NCBI GenBank assembly: GCA_018675685.1
Contig: JABGXP010000010.1
Span: 113,427 to 149,889, forward strand
Origin: a bacterium
GTDB lineage: Bacteria > Patescibacteriota > Minisyncoccia > Moranbacterales > DUUL01
DNA length: 36,463 bases
Direction of reading: 5' to 3'
Part shown: positions 9,894 to 17,687 of the stretch, piece after piece
How the letters are laid out: every line of letters starts with the position of its first letter
How positions within the stretch are numbered: the stretch's first letter is position 1
Notes under the pieces: generated by a model
Told to the model about the DNA's origin: nothing
What the model saw: only the letters and a program-made list of their open reading frames with translations
Database searches by the model: none
Translations under genes and position numbers: made by a program

Positions 9894-10349
9894 CTACTCA
9901 ATGATTTCAAAGAAATCCTGATCTGGAAAAGTTCCTTTTTCGAGGAAAACCCAGATCTTTAAATCACCTTGTCCCAAATGTTCTAACCAGAGGACATCTC
10001 GGGGGTGCACCTTTCTATAGGCAAGCACTCCTTTACTTGAAAAATAAGTATTGCATTCTCCAGAAAGAATTGTATTGTACTTAATTTTGTCTTTTCCTCC
10101 TTTGTGCGCAGCCGCTACAATACCTTCTGGTAGATACTTAAATTCATCCTGGTAAAGTAATTCAATCTCTAGGATTGTGTGATTTAAAACACTTTCTTCA
10201 ATTACCAACTTTTGAATTGGAGAAATGTTAAGGATAAAAAAAAGTGAAATTAGGAAGATGGATCCAAGCAGGAAAATGCTTAGAATACAAATTCGAGCAG
10301 TATTTAAGGAACTTTTCTTTGGGTAACTAACGTGACGATTCTCAGCCAT
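9894..10349 (-). CDS. Single-TM anchored hypothetical protein
   Basis: 151-aa ORF with hydrophobic ICILSIFLLGSIFLISLFFIL segment; SD AAAGGAG upstream; consensus promoter. Confidence 0.7.
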   Translation of the reverse strand: MAENRHVSYPKKSSLNTARICILSIFLLGSIFLISLFFILNISPIQKLVIEESVLNHTILEIELLYQDEFKYLPEGIVAAAHKGGKDKIKYNTILSGECNTYFSSKGVLAYRKVHPRDVLWLEHLGQGDLKIWVFLEKGTFPDQDFFEIIE

Positions 10350-10407
10350 TTGTAGACTCCTTTTCTGATTGATTGCTAAACGGTTAATTAACTTTTAGAA
10401 TGTCATT

Positions 10408-10436
10408 ATTATAGCACTAAATGATAAATTTGTCAA
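10408..10436 (-). promoter_or_regulatory. Sigma70-type promoter for 9894..10349
   Basis: Reverse strand TTGACA-N17-TATAAT with TGC extended -10. Confidence 0.8.
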
Positions 10437-10489
10437 TGCAAGGGTGCGTTGGAACTAATTTTTTAAAAGCATTATTTTTACCTAGCAAA

Positions 10490-10517
10490 TGGACAAGATG
10501 TGATTTTTTGTTATAAT
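10490..10517 (+). promoter_or_regulatory. Putative promoter for the aminotransferase gene
   Basis: TGGACA-N16-TATAAT. Confidence 0.5.
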
Positions 10518-10577
10518 TCAACTACCAATAAAAAAGAAAGAATGAAAAGAAGAGTAATAATGAAATAAATTTTTTAA

Positions 10578-11798
10578 GTGAAAGAAAACATCAAGATATC
10601 GCCGATTAAAGAAATGGAGATTCGCAGTTCACGGATTTTAAACGTGGTATCATTAGCACAGGGAATTCCAAGTTTCGATACTCCTCTTTGCATTAAAAAT
10701 AAGGCAATTGAAGCAATTCAAGATGGTAGAGTAGCAAGGTATTCTTTGTCGCCAGGCATCTTAGAATTACGAGAAGCGATAGAATATAGCCTAGCAAAGA
10801 GGAATATCTTTTATGATTTCGAAAAAGAAATTATTGTTACAGCTGGTTCAATTGAGGCTATCACGGCAAGTTTTCTGGCAATCTTGGAGCCAGGAGATGA
10901 AGTTCTGATTCCTGATCCGACCTATACTTCTTATCAATCATCTATTAAAACTGCTCGTGGAGTGCCAATTTTTGTGCCGTTAGATGAGGAAAATGACTGG
11001 TCTTTTAATATCGAAGAGTTTAAAAAAAGAATAACTCCAAAAACAAAAGCGATCCTATATTGTAATCCAAATAATCCAACTGGAACTGTTTATTCAAGAC
11101 AGCAATTAATGCAGCTTGCTGAAATTGCGCAAATACATAATCTCTATATTTTAGCAGATGAGGTCTATAAGGATTTTATCTACAGCAAGGAGGATTTCTT
11201 TTCGCTGGCTCAGTTTTCAGCCCTTCGCAAGAGGTTTATCTATATCTTTTCTTTTTCAAAATCATATGCAATGACTGGATGGAGAGTTGCCTATTTAGCA
11301 ACAGATAGAGCGTTGGCAGAAAAAATTCTTGGAGTTCATGATGCTCTTGTGACTTGTGCCCCTGTTGTTTCTCAGTGGGGGGCTTTAGCGGCTCTTGAAA
11401 TGGCCGATGTTCAAGTTGAAGAATATAAGGAAATTTTCAATGAAAGAAGAAATCTTCTTTGTGAAGAGTTAGATAAATTAGCTGATTGGTTTGAATATCA
11501 AACGCCTTCTTCTGCATATTTTGTTTTTCCGAAAATGACCAATAAATTAATTATTGCTTTCAATAAATATGAAAGTAGAAAAAATGCTAAGCAAACTAGC
11601 TTAAAGGACTATCAAAAAAAATCAATTTCTTGGAGATTTGCGATTGAGTTATTAGAAAGTGCGAAAGTAGCGCTTGTTCCAGGTGTTGCCTTTGGCGAAA
11701 AAGGAGAGAATCATTTAAGATTTTGCTTTGGGCGTCGCAAGGAAAGCATTGAGGAGGCAATGAAAAGAATAACTAAATTCATCAAATTAATCTCATAA
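10578..11798 (+). CDS. Class I/II pyridoxal-phosphate aminotransferase (aspartate aminotransferase-like)
   Basis: CNPNNPTGTVYS, ILADEVYKDF, PLP lysine in FSFSKSYAMTGWRVAYL; GTG start. Confidence 0.93.
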   Translation: MKENIKISPIKEMEIRSSRILNVVSLAQGIPSFDTPLCIKNKAIEAIQDGRVARYSLSPGILELREAIEYSLAKRNIFYDFEKEIIVTAGSIEAITASFLAILEPGDEVLIPDPTYTSYQSSIKTARGVPIFVPLDEENDWSFNIEEFKKRITPKTKAILYCNPNNPTGTVYSRQQLMQLAEIAQIHNLYILADEVYKDFIYSKEDFFSLAQFSALRKRFIYIFSFSKSYAMTGWRVAYLATDRALAEKILGVHDALVTCAPVVSQWGALAALEMADVQVEEYKEIFNERRNLLCEELDKLADWFEYQTPSSAYFVFPKMTNKLIIAFNKYESRKNAKQTSLKDYQKKSISWRFAIELLESAKVALVPGVAFGEKGENHLRFCFGRRKESIEEAMKRITKFIKLIS

Positions 11799-11814
11799 AT
11801 TTTTTGAAAATAAA

Positions 11815-12576
11815 ATGAAAAAATTTTTTAAAAAAATAATTCAGCTCTATTTAAAATTATTAACCAAAATAATTTTAGCAAGACACAAGCCCTTTGTTAT
11901 TGCTGTAGCTGGTACGACAAACAAAACTTTTGTGAAGGAAACTATTTTAAATGAACTGGGGCGTGGCTCTGATGTGCGTGGAAATCCAAAGAGTTTCAAT
12001 ACTGAGATTGGATTGCCTCTCGCGGTTCTTTTTCTTCCATCTGGGCTCGCTTCTATTTTTAGGTGGGTTGATATTCTGTTAACTGGAACTTGTATTTCAA
12101 TTTTCTCTAGAAAATTTCCCAAAGTTCTAGTTCTAGAGATGGGAGTTGATCGCATCGGTGATATGAAATATCTTCTGTCTTTAGTGAAGCCTGATATTGC
12201 AATAGTGACTAACATAAAGAGAAACTTTCCTGGTTTGAAAACAACCTTAGATGACATTGCCAAGGAACTTACCTTATTAGTAGAGGCTATCCCGAAAAAA
12301 GGCGCCTTAGTCTTGAACGGTGACGATGCTAGAGTTAAAACACTCTCTTCTGCCTCTAGGGCAAAAACAATTTTATTTGGAGAGGACAAATCTTTTAAGG
12401 CAGTTATTTCTAAGATAGAAGAAGATGACGCTGGACAAAGGTTTGTTTTTGAATACAAGAAGCAGAGAAGTTTCCTTGAAACACAAAGACGAGGAAAACA
12501 TAATATTGATGCCTTGGTTATAGCAAAAATAGTTGCAATGGAGATAAAAGAGTCAAAAAATAGGAAAAGAAGATAA
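11815..12576 (+). CDS. Mur ligase-like protein (MurF-like N-terminal/central part only), degenerate P-loop
   Basis: VAGTTNKTFVKE, GNPKSFNTEIGLPLAVL, VLEMGVDRIGDMKYLLSLVKPDIAIVTNI, NGDD, GKHNIDAL; ends before any C-terminal ligase domain. Confidence 0.75.
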   Translation: MKKFFKKIIQLYLKLLTKIILARHKPFVIAVAGTTNKTFVKETILNELGRGSDVRGNPKSFNTEIGLPLAVLFLPSGLASIFRWVDILLTGTCISIFSRKFPKVLVLEMGVDRIGDMKYLLSLVKPDIAIVTNIKRNFPGLKTTLDDIAKELTLLVEAIPKKGALVLNGDDARVKTLSSASRAKTILFGEDKSFKAVISKIEEDDAGQRFVFEYKKQRSFLETQRRGKHNIDALVIAKIVAMEIKESKNRKRR

Positions 12577-12604
12577 GAGTAATTTAAGACCTCAGAAGAC
12601 TTAA

Positions 12605-13549
12605 ATGGTGCAAAAAAAGCATGAAATAAATAAAAAAACAAAAAATAAGAAAAAAACAACCTTTTTTGATATATTCAAAAAAGTTCTTTTTTGGCTAGCC
12701 TTCCTTAGCTTTTTGATAACGACGTTTTGGGTGCTTATATTTTCTGCGGTTATGAGAATAGAGACTATCCAAGTTTTTGGCGCCCCTGAAGATGAACATA
12801 AGATTATAAAAATTGTTGAAGACAATATCTTTGGAAAATATTTTGACTTAATTCCACGAAACAACTTGCTTACCTTTTCTTCTTCGAAGATCAAAGAGGA
12901 AGTCTTAAGCAATTTCATTATGGTTAGAACAATTGATATCAAGAGGAAATTCCCAACAGAAATAAGACTTGATATCGAAAAAAGAGAGATGTTTGTTATT
13001 TGGTGCAGTGAGAAGTGTTGGTTCGTTGATGAAAGAGCAGAAACTTTTCGTGAGATAGCAAAACAGGATCTCGAGGATACCAAAGAGATAGCGATCATTG
13101 CTGATGGAAGTGGAAAAGATGTGGAGAACGGGGGTAAAGTTGCAGATGTCAAAATAATTAAACTGTGTAGTAATCTTTCAAAAACTGTCGAAGAAAAAAG
13201 TGGCATAAACATTGACCAGAAATCTATTTACATCCCCTCTCCAATGTCTGGAGAACTTAGAGTTAAAACAGTTCAGGGATGGGAGATATATTTTTCCACA
13301 GAAAGACCCATTACAACACAAGCAAGAATTCTAAAAAGAATTCTAAAATCAAAACTTGTGGAAGAAGATCTATCACAGCTAGAGTATATTGATTTGAGAA
13401 TTAAAGGAAAGGCCGTGTACAGATTTAAAAATTATGAAGAAAGAGAAAAGGAATTAAGAGAGATTGAAATTAGAGGCAAGACTGACGAGCAAGAAAAAAG
13501 AGCTGACGCTAAGAAGGGTGAGAAAAAAGACAAAAAGAAGAAGGAATGA
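12605..13549 (+). CDS. FtsQ/DivIB-like cell division protein (POTRA domain)
   Basis: Basic N-terminus, one TM segment, then IETIQVFGAPEDEHKIIKIVEDNI...IDIKRKFPTEIRLDIEKREMFVIW, the FtsQ POTRA pattern; close to Mur-type genes. Confidence 0.75.
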   Translation: MVQKKHEINKKTKNKKKTTFFDIFKKVLFWLAFLSFLITTFWVLIFSAVMRIETIQVFGAPEDEHKIIKIVEDNIFGKYFDLIPRNNLLTFSSSKIKEEVLSNFIMVRTIDIKRKFPTEIRLDIEKREMFVIWCSEKCWFVDERAETFREIAKQDLEDTKEIAIIADGSGKDVENGGKVADVKIIKLCSNLSKTVEEKSGINIDQKSIYIPSPMSGELRVKTVQGWEIYFSTERPITTQARILKRILKSKLVEEDLSQLEYIDLRIKGKAVYRFKNYEEREKELREIEIRGKTDEQEKRADAKKGEKKDKKKKE

Positions 13550-13633
13550 GCTCAAGGAACCCGCATTATGTGTAAATTTGTTTTTATTGTATAATGAAGC
13601 TAGTCGCCTCTTGTAAATAATTTAAATTGAAAT

Positions 13634-15118
13634 ATGAAAAAATTCTTCCCAGCCATCATTCTAACACTGATATCATCTCTTGCTGTGGTTTTGAGGCTCA
13701 CCCCAATTGTTTGGGATCGTGATTTTTGGTATGATGAAGCCTTTACTGGAATTCTCTTAAAAGCTCCTTGGGGAGAAATGAACCAAATGATTTTTGCTGA
13801 CGTTCACCCCCCATTGTATTATTGGTTGGTTAAACCCTGGAGTGCTTTGTTTGGTTATTCTCCGGAAGGAATTCGCTCTTTTTCTCTTATATTTGGGGTT
13901 TTAACAGTTGTTTCTATCTATTGGATTACCAAGAGGATGTTTGATACACGCGCTGGTCTTTTGGCCGCGGCTATCACAGCAATTTCTCCTTTTGCGATTG
14001 AATACTCTCAAGAAGCTAGAATGTATTCACTTTTTGGTTTTCTATTTGTTTGGTCGGTTTGGTTTTTTGTAAGAGCCCTGGATGATGATAAAAGAAAAGA
14101 TTGGATTTGGTGGGGGATCTTTAGTGGTTTGGCATTTTTGACACATTATCTCGCTTTATTTTTCTTCATTATTTTCTATGTTTGTTATGTTTTTTATGGG
14201 CGGATTTTTAAGGAGAAAAAATGGATTAAAGCAATTTTTGGACACCAGGAGTTTTGGTTGGGAGTTGGTGTAATAGCAGCTTTTTTCGCCAGTTGGCTCA
14301 GATATTTTATTCCGCATATGTTAAAAGGGAATTTGGGATGGATTCCACCGGCTCACCTCAGTGATCTCCCGAAAACTCTACAAATTTTCTTCTTTGGGCA
14401 TCAACCTGGGACTGGAGGAGTGCCAGAGTCTATTGAATTTATTAAATTGTACAAAGACATTTCCTTGTTTGATGGAACTTCTATGGGTCTTTTGATTTTC
14501 ACAATAATAACACTGATGATTAGTTATGTTTGGTTGAAGGTGAAAAAGAGAAAAGAGGTCTTTGTTCTCTCAATTATATCCTTAGGGACATTATTATTCT
14601 TGATAATTTTAGCTCACTTTAATCTAAAGCTATATGTCTCCCGTTATTTCATGCCATCAGCAGTTGTGGTGTTCATCTTATTAGCAGGAATGGTTACTTT
14701 GGTTTTTCGTTCAAGATGGGCGTGGTTGATAGCTCTTGGAATCTATGCTGTTTCAACACTACTTCTTGTTCCGATTAGATTTCAGGGAGGCTGGACAGAA
14801 ACTTCGAATTTCATGAAAAATCATTCAGTTTTTGACGATAGCATTATTGTCGCAGATGGTCCTTTCGGATACACATCAGCAAGGTATTATTTTGGAGAAG
14901 AAAATGTTAGATATTACAATAGAGGGAATCCAACAGAAGATTTCAGTAAATGGGTTGTAGTCGGAAATCACAATAGAATAAACGATTTAGCGGAGATCAA
15001 AAACAATGGAGACATGATCGTAGTCGACTGGACTTGTGATTGGGGGGCAGAGTTGCCGATGGAGGAATTGCAAGATTTTCAAGGAATGAAACTTTGCTTA
15101 GTGAAAAGAGAACGCTAG
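13634..15118 (+). CDS. GT39/ArnT-like polytopic glycosyltransferase
   Basis: DRDFWYDEAFTG, FADVHPPLYYWLVKPW, SQEARMYSLFGF; many TM helices. Confidence 0.85.
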   Translation: MKKFFPAIILTLISSLAVVLRLTPIVWDRDFWYDEAFTGILLKAPWGEMNQMIFADVHPPLYYWLVKPWSALFGYSPEGIRSFSLIFGVLTVVSIYWITKRMFDTRAGLLAAAITAISPFAIEYSQEARMYSLFGFLFVWSVWFFVRALDDDKRKDWIWWGIFSGLAFLTHYLALFFFIIFYVCYVFYGRIFKEKKWIKAIFGHQEFWLGVGVIAAFFASWLRYFIPHMLKGNLGWIPPAHLSDLPKTLQIFFFGHQPGTGGVPESIEFIKLYKDISLFDGTSMGLLIFTIITLMISYVWLKVKKRKEVFVLSIISLGTLLFLIILAHFNLKLYVSRYFMPSAVVVFILLAGMVTLVFRSRWAWLIALGIYAVSTLLLVPIRFQGGWTETSNFMKNHSVFDDSIIVADGPFGYTSARYYFGEENVRYYNRGNPTEDFSKWVVVGNHNRINDLAEIKNNGDMIVVDWTCDWGAELPMEELQDFQGMKLCLVKRER

Positions 15119-15138
15119 GAAGAGAAAAAATTCGATTA

Positions 15139-15170
15139 AAAACAATTCACTCCTTGGAGTGAATTGTTTT
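15139..15170 (+). terminator. Intrinsic terminator
   Basis: AAACAATTCACTCC-TTGGAGTGAATTGTTTT perfect stem. Confidence 0.8.
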
Positions 15171-15264
15171 ATTTTGCTATTGCTAAAAAGGTGTTTTTTC
15201 TTTAGTATAGATGGAGTGTTGGGGTTTTATTTTAAAGAACATACAACAAGACAAAGGAGAATTT

Positions 15265-15495
15265 ATGGAGATTGAAAAAGGAAAATTTTTTAATGCAAAA
15301 AATGGAGACAGGTTCATTGGCAAAAATAAATTGACCTGGACCGTTGAAGGAACTGGCTCTAAGGGAGGGATGCTTTGCAAGAGTCCACACACGGACGAGG
15401 TAGAAGAAGTCTTCCTTCGAAAGGGAAAGTTAATAGATTCAGAAGATTATCCAATTGAAGAGTTCGAGGAAGGAGTGGAATACATTCCTGCCTAA
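15265..15495 (+). CDS. Small soluble hypothetical protein (76 aa)
   Basis: AAAGGAG-AATTT-ATG start internal to the listed 15211 ORF; flanked by two terminators. Confidence 0.7.
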   Translation: MEIEKGKFFNAKNGDRFIGKNKLTWTVEGTGSKGGMLCKSPHTDEVEEVFLRKGKLIDSEDYPIEEFEEGVEYIPA

Positions 15496-15516
15496 GTTTA
15501 TAAGAGCAAGATCTTC

Positions 15517-15549
15517 AAAAGGCATTTCGTGATTCACGGAATGCCTTTC
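15517..15549 (+). terminator. Intrinsic terminator
   Basis: AAAAGGCATTTCGTG-AT-TCACGGAATGCCTTTCTT. Confidence 0.75.
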
Positions 15550-15575
15550 TTGATAGGAAAAATAACCGTAAAACA

Positions 15576-15604
15576 TTGACGCTTCCCGCTAAAAGTGTTA
15601 TTAT
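15576..15604 (+). promoter_or_regulatory. Promoter of the aldose-epimerase-like gene
   Basis: TTGACG-N17-TATTAT. Confidence 0.65.
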
Positions 15605-15671
15605 GCTAAATCAATATTTATTGATTTTAGTTTTTTGTTAAGTTAAATCTTTTAAAGAAACGGAGGGTGCT

Positions 15672-16493
15672 ATGTCTTCAACTACGTCTAACGTGGAAGT
15701 TGTGGGTGGAAGGAGCGGTCTAGAGTTTGGTGTCTTACCAGGCGGACAGATTACTTTTATGGATTACAAAGGGATTCCGTTCATGTATCCCTTTACAACG
15801 ATTGATTATGGTGGTGAAAAAGGAAGAAAAGAACGAGGTGGAACTTTCCCATGTTTTCCAAACTTTGGACCCCCACAGGGAATTTTCAAGGGGACTTTGC
15901 CACAACATGGCTGGCTTCGAAATATGAAAACCCAAGTCAATCCGATTAAAAATGGCGTCGAAATTCCATTCAAGGTCGGAGGCATTGGTGATTATCCCTG
16001 GATCATTAGTGGCAAAGTAATCTATTTTCTTTTGAACAGCAATACCTTGCTTGTAAAATTAATGCTAAAAAGGCACAGGGATGATCATTGCTTTGAACCA
16101 GCACCAATTAATTTCGCCATGCACCACTACTGGTTGCGGCAAAATGCTGGTGTAGATGTGATTTTTTTCGAAGAGGAGGGTAATTGTAAAACTGCTCAGG
16201 TGTTGGATACAAGAGGAACGAAACTTTATCTCAAGGCTCAAAAGTTTGAACACCCGAACCTTGTGAAATTGGACCTTTTGGATGTTCGTAGTAAAAGTCC
16301 TAAGGTGGATGGCATTGTAACAATGTCCATCAAAAACGCTCACAGACCGCGAATTGTAATTTGGTCAGACTGCAAAGGTTTTTTGTGTGTTGAGCAGATT
16401 GCTGATCATCATGAAAACTTTAACGCACAAGAAGGAACTTTCCTGAAAAAAGGTGAGGAGAGGGAAATTTCTTGTCTATTGGAATTCAAGTAG
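15672..16493 (+). CDS. Aldose 1-epimerase / hexose-6-phosphate mutarotase-like protein
   Basis: RGGTFPCFPNFGPPQG...LPQHGWLRNM, NFAMHHYW, VIWSDCKGFLCVEQ pattern; CGGAGG SD. Confidence 0.75.
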   Translation: MSSTTSNVEVVGGRSGLEFGVLPGGQITFMDYKGIPFMYPFTTIDYGGEKGRKERGGTFPCFPNFGPPQGIFKGTLPQHGWLRNMKTQVNPIKNGVEIPFKVGGIGDYPWIISGKVIYFLLNSNTLLVKLMLKRHRDDHCFEPAPINFAMHHYWLRQNAGVDVIFFEEEGNCKTAQVLDTRGTKLYLKAQKFEHPNLVKLDLLDVRSKSPKVDGIVTMSIKNAHRPRIVIWSDCKGFLCVEQIADHHENFNAQEGTFLKKGEEREISCLLEFK

Positions 16494-16521
16494 CAAATGG
16501 CCCTATTTAACAAAAAGGAAG

Positions 16522-16557
16522 GCAGAGAATCGAAACTTCGAATCTCTGCTTTTTTTG
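16522..16557 (+). terminator. Intrinsic terminator
   Basis: GCAGAGAATCGAA-A-CTTCGAATCTCTGC-TTTTTTTT. Confidence 0.9.
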
Positions 16558-16590
16558 TTGTCTATAAAAAGAAACCAGGAGGAAACGACA

Positions 16591-16713
16591 ATGTCGTTCC
16601 CTCCTTGGAAAGAAGAAAGAAAGCAGGTTTTGTTTGGTAGTCTAATCGTTGAGACAGCCGATAAATCAAAATACAACTTTAGTTTCTATAAATACAGTAT
16701 AGGCATGACTTAG
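16591..16713 (+). CDS. 40-aa microprotein MSFPPWKEERKQVLFGSLIVETADKSKYNFSFYKYSIGMT
   Basis: AGGAGG-AAACGACA-ATG immediately after a terminator; stop codon lies inside a second hairpin. Confidence 0.55.
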   Translation: MSFPPWKEERKQVLFGSLIVETADKSKYNFSFYKYSIGMT

Positions 16714-16728
16714 CAGGAAGTCAAGCCT
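16701..16728 (+). terminator. Hairpin overlapping the stop codon of the microprotein
   Basis: AGGCATGACTT-AGCAGG-AAGTCAAGCCT, one mismatch, followed by ATTATTTCTTGTTT. Confidence 0.55.
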
Positions 16729-16823
16729 ATTATTTCTTGTTTAGTATACAATTTTTTTCAATGATAAATTGCTTTTGGATGGGTGATTCCAAGTGTAACT
16801 ATCCCTTGAAGTAATGGTTGTGT

Positions 16824-16852
16824 TTGGGCGTTTTATTTTTCTATGCTATTAT
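16824..16852 (+). promoter_or_regulatory. Putative promoter for 16904..17095
   Basis: TTGGGC-N17-TATTAT with TGC extended -10. Confidence 0.45.
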
Positions 16853-16903
16853 AAAGTAAACTATTTGTTTTGGGTTGTATTGAAAACATAAATTTTTAAT
16901 GCA

Positions 16904-17095
16904 ATGTATATGTTTAGAAAAAGTCCAAGAGAGTGTTCTTGTGAAGTAGTTAAAAGGACTGGAATTTGGGAGAGTGAAGATCAGGACGGAAATCTCCGGG
17001 GTGGTCCACAGGTGCGATGCCTTGACTGCGGGGTTAAGTTTAATCTTACATGGGATCAATGGAATGAACTTCCTGCTTCCAACAAAACAGAATAG
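16904..17095 (+). CDS. Small putative zinc-ribbon protein (63 aa)
   Basis: ECSCE ... VRCLDCGVKFNLTWDQWNEL gives CxC plus CxxC; promoter upstream and terminators downstream. Confidence 0.6.
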   Translation: MYMFRKSPRECSCEVVKRTGIWESEDQDGNLRGGPQVRCLDCGVKFNLTWDQWNELPASNKTE

Positions 17096-17097
17096 CT

Positions 17098-17134
17098 AAA
17101 TTTAATATGATAAGGGTGTTTTCATATTAAATTT
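17098..17134. terminator. First of three consecutive hairpins between convergent genes
   Basis: AAATTTAATATGA-N11-TCATATTAAATTT perfect 13-bp arms. Confidence 0.5.
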
Positions 17135-17170
17135 AAAAACACTGCCAAATTCAGTTGGTGGTGTTTTTTT
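17135..17170 (+). terminator. Intrinsic terminator
   Basis: AAAAACACTGCCAA-ATTCAG-TTGGTGGTGTTTTTTT. Confidence 0.8.
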
Positions 17171-17175
17171 ATTAC

Positions 17176-17218
17176 AAAAAACCACCATAATCAACATCTT
17201 TGATTATAATGGTTTTTT
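17176..17218 (-). terminator. Terminator of the receiver-domain gene (possibly bidirectional)
   Basis: AAAAAACCACCATAATCAA-...-TTGATTATAATGGTTTTTT. Confidence 0.75.
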
Positions 17219-17226
17219 CGGATAGT

Positions 17227-17637
17227 TTAGAAAGAGAATTCGTGGTGAGAATCAAGCACTTCCTTTACAATACGCGCAACATCAGAAGGTGAATATTGAG
17301 CTTTTACTAGATAAAAATCTGCATCGAAATGACTAGTTTTATTAATTGATTCAGTATCATCAAAGTTTGTGAGAATAACAATCGGGATGTTTTTCAATTC
17401 TGGATCTGCCTTCATTTTCTCCATCATCTCGAAGCCATTCATGTTTGGCATCATCAAGTCAATCAAAGCTAGATTTGGAGAGGTTTTTCTTAATAACTCT
17501 AAACCCTCCAAGCCATCCTTAGCTGTAAACACTTGATAGTGCTCACTTTCTAATTTGATACGGTATAATTCACGGATACTTTCTTCGTCTTCAATGATAC
17601 AAATTTTGAATTGTGTTGGATCGGTAATGTTTGTCAT
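17227..17637 (-). CDS. CheY-like response regulator receiver protein
   Basis: CIIEDEESIRELY, LALIDLMMPNMNGFEMM (phospho-Asp), IVILTN, FYLVKAQYSP. Confidence 0.93.
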   Translation of the reverse strand: MTNITDPTQFKICIIEDEESIRELYRIKLESEHYQVFTAKDGLEGLELLRKTSPNLALIDLMMPNMNGFEMMEKMKADPELKNIPIVILTNFDDTESINKTSHFDADFYLVKAQYSPSDVARIVKEVLDSHHEFSF

Positions 17638-17687
17638 TTGAGCAAGCTTACACCTTGTTATTTATTCTATGCTATTAGTATAAAGCA

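Noticed and set aside
11847-12659. 270-aa antisense ORF opposite the Mur-ligase-like gene
   Set aside because: The sense frame has clear Mur ligase motifs; the antisense product is low-complexity S/F/L-rich, as expected from a shadow frame.
12601-13212. 203-aa antisense ORF opposite the FtsQ-like gene
   Set aside because: Shadow ORF; the sense frame shows TM plus POTRA pattern.
13324-13349. Tandem AGAATTCTAAAA repeat inside the FtsQ-like gene
   Set aside because: Only two units, in frame (RILKRILK), in an AT-rich amphipathic stretch; probably chance.
16453-16590. Upstream part of the listed 86-aa ORF
   Set aside because: Overlaps the epimerase-like gene end and the terminator; the SD-led ATG at 16591 is the likely start.
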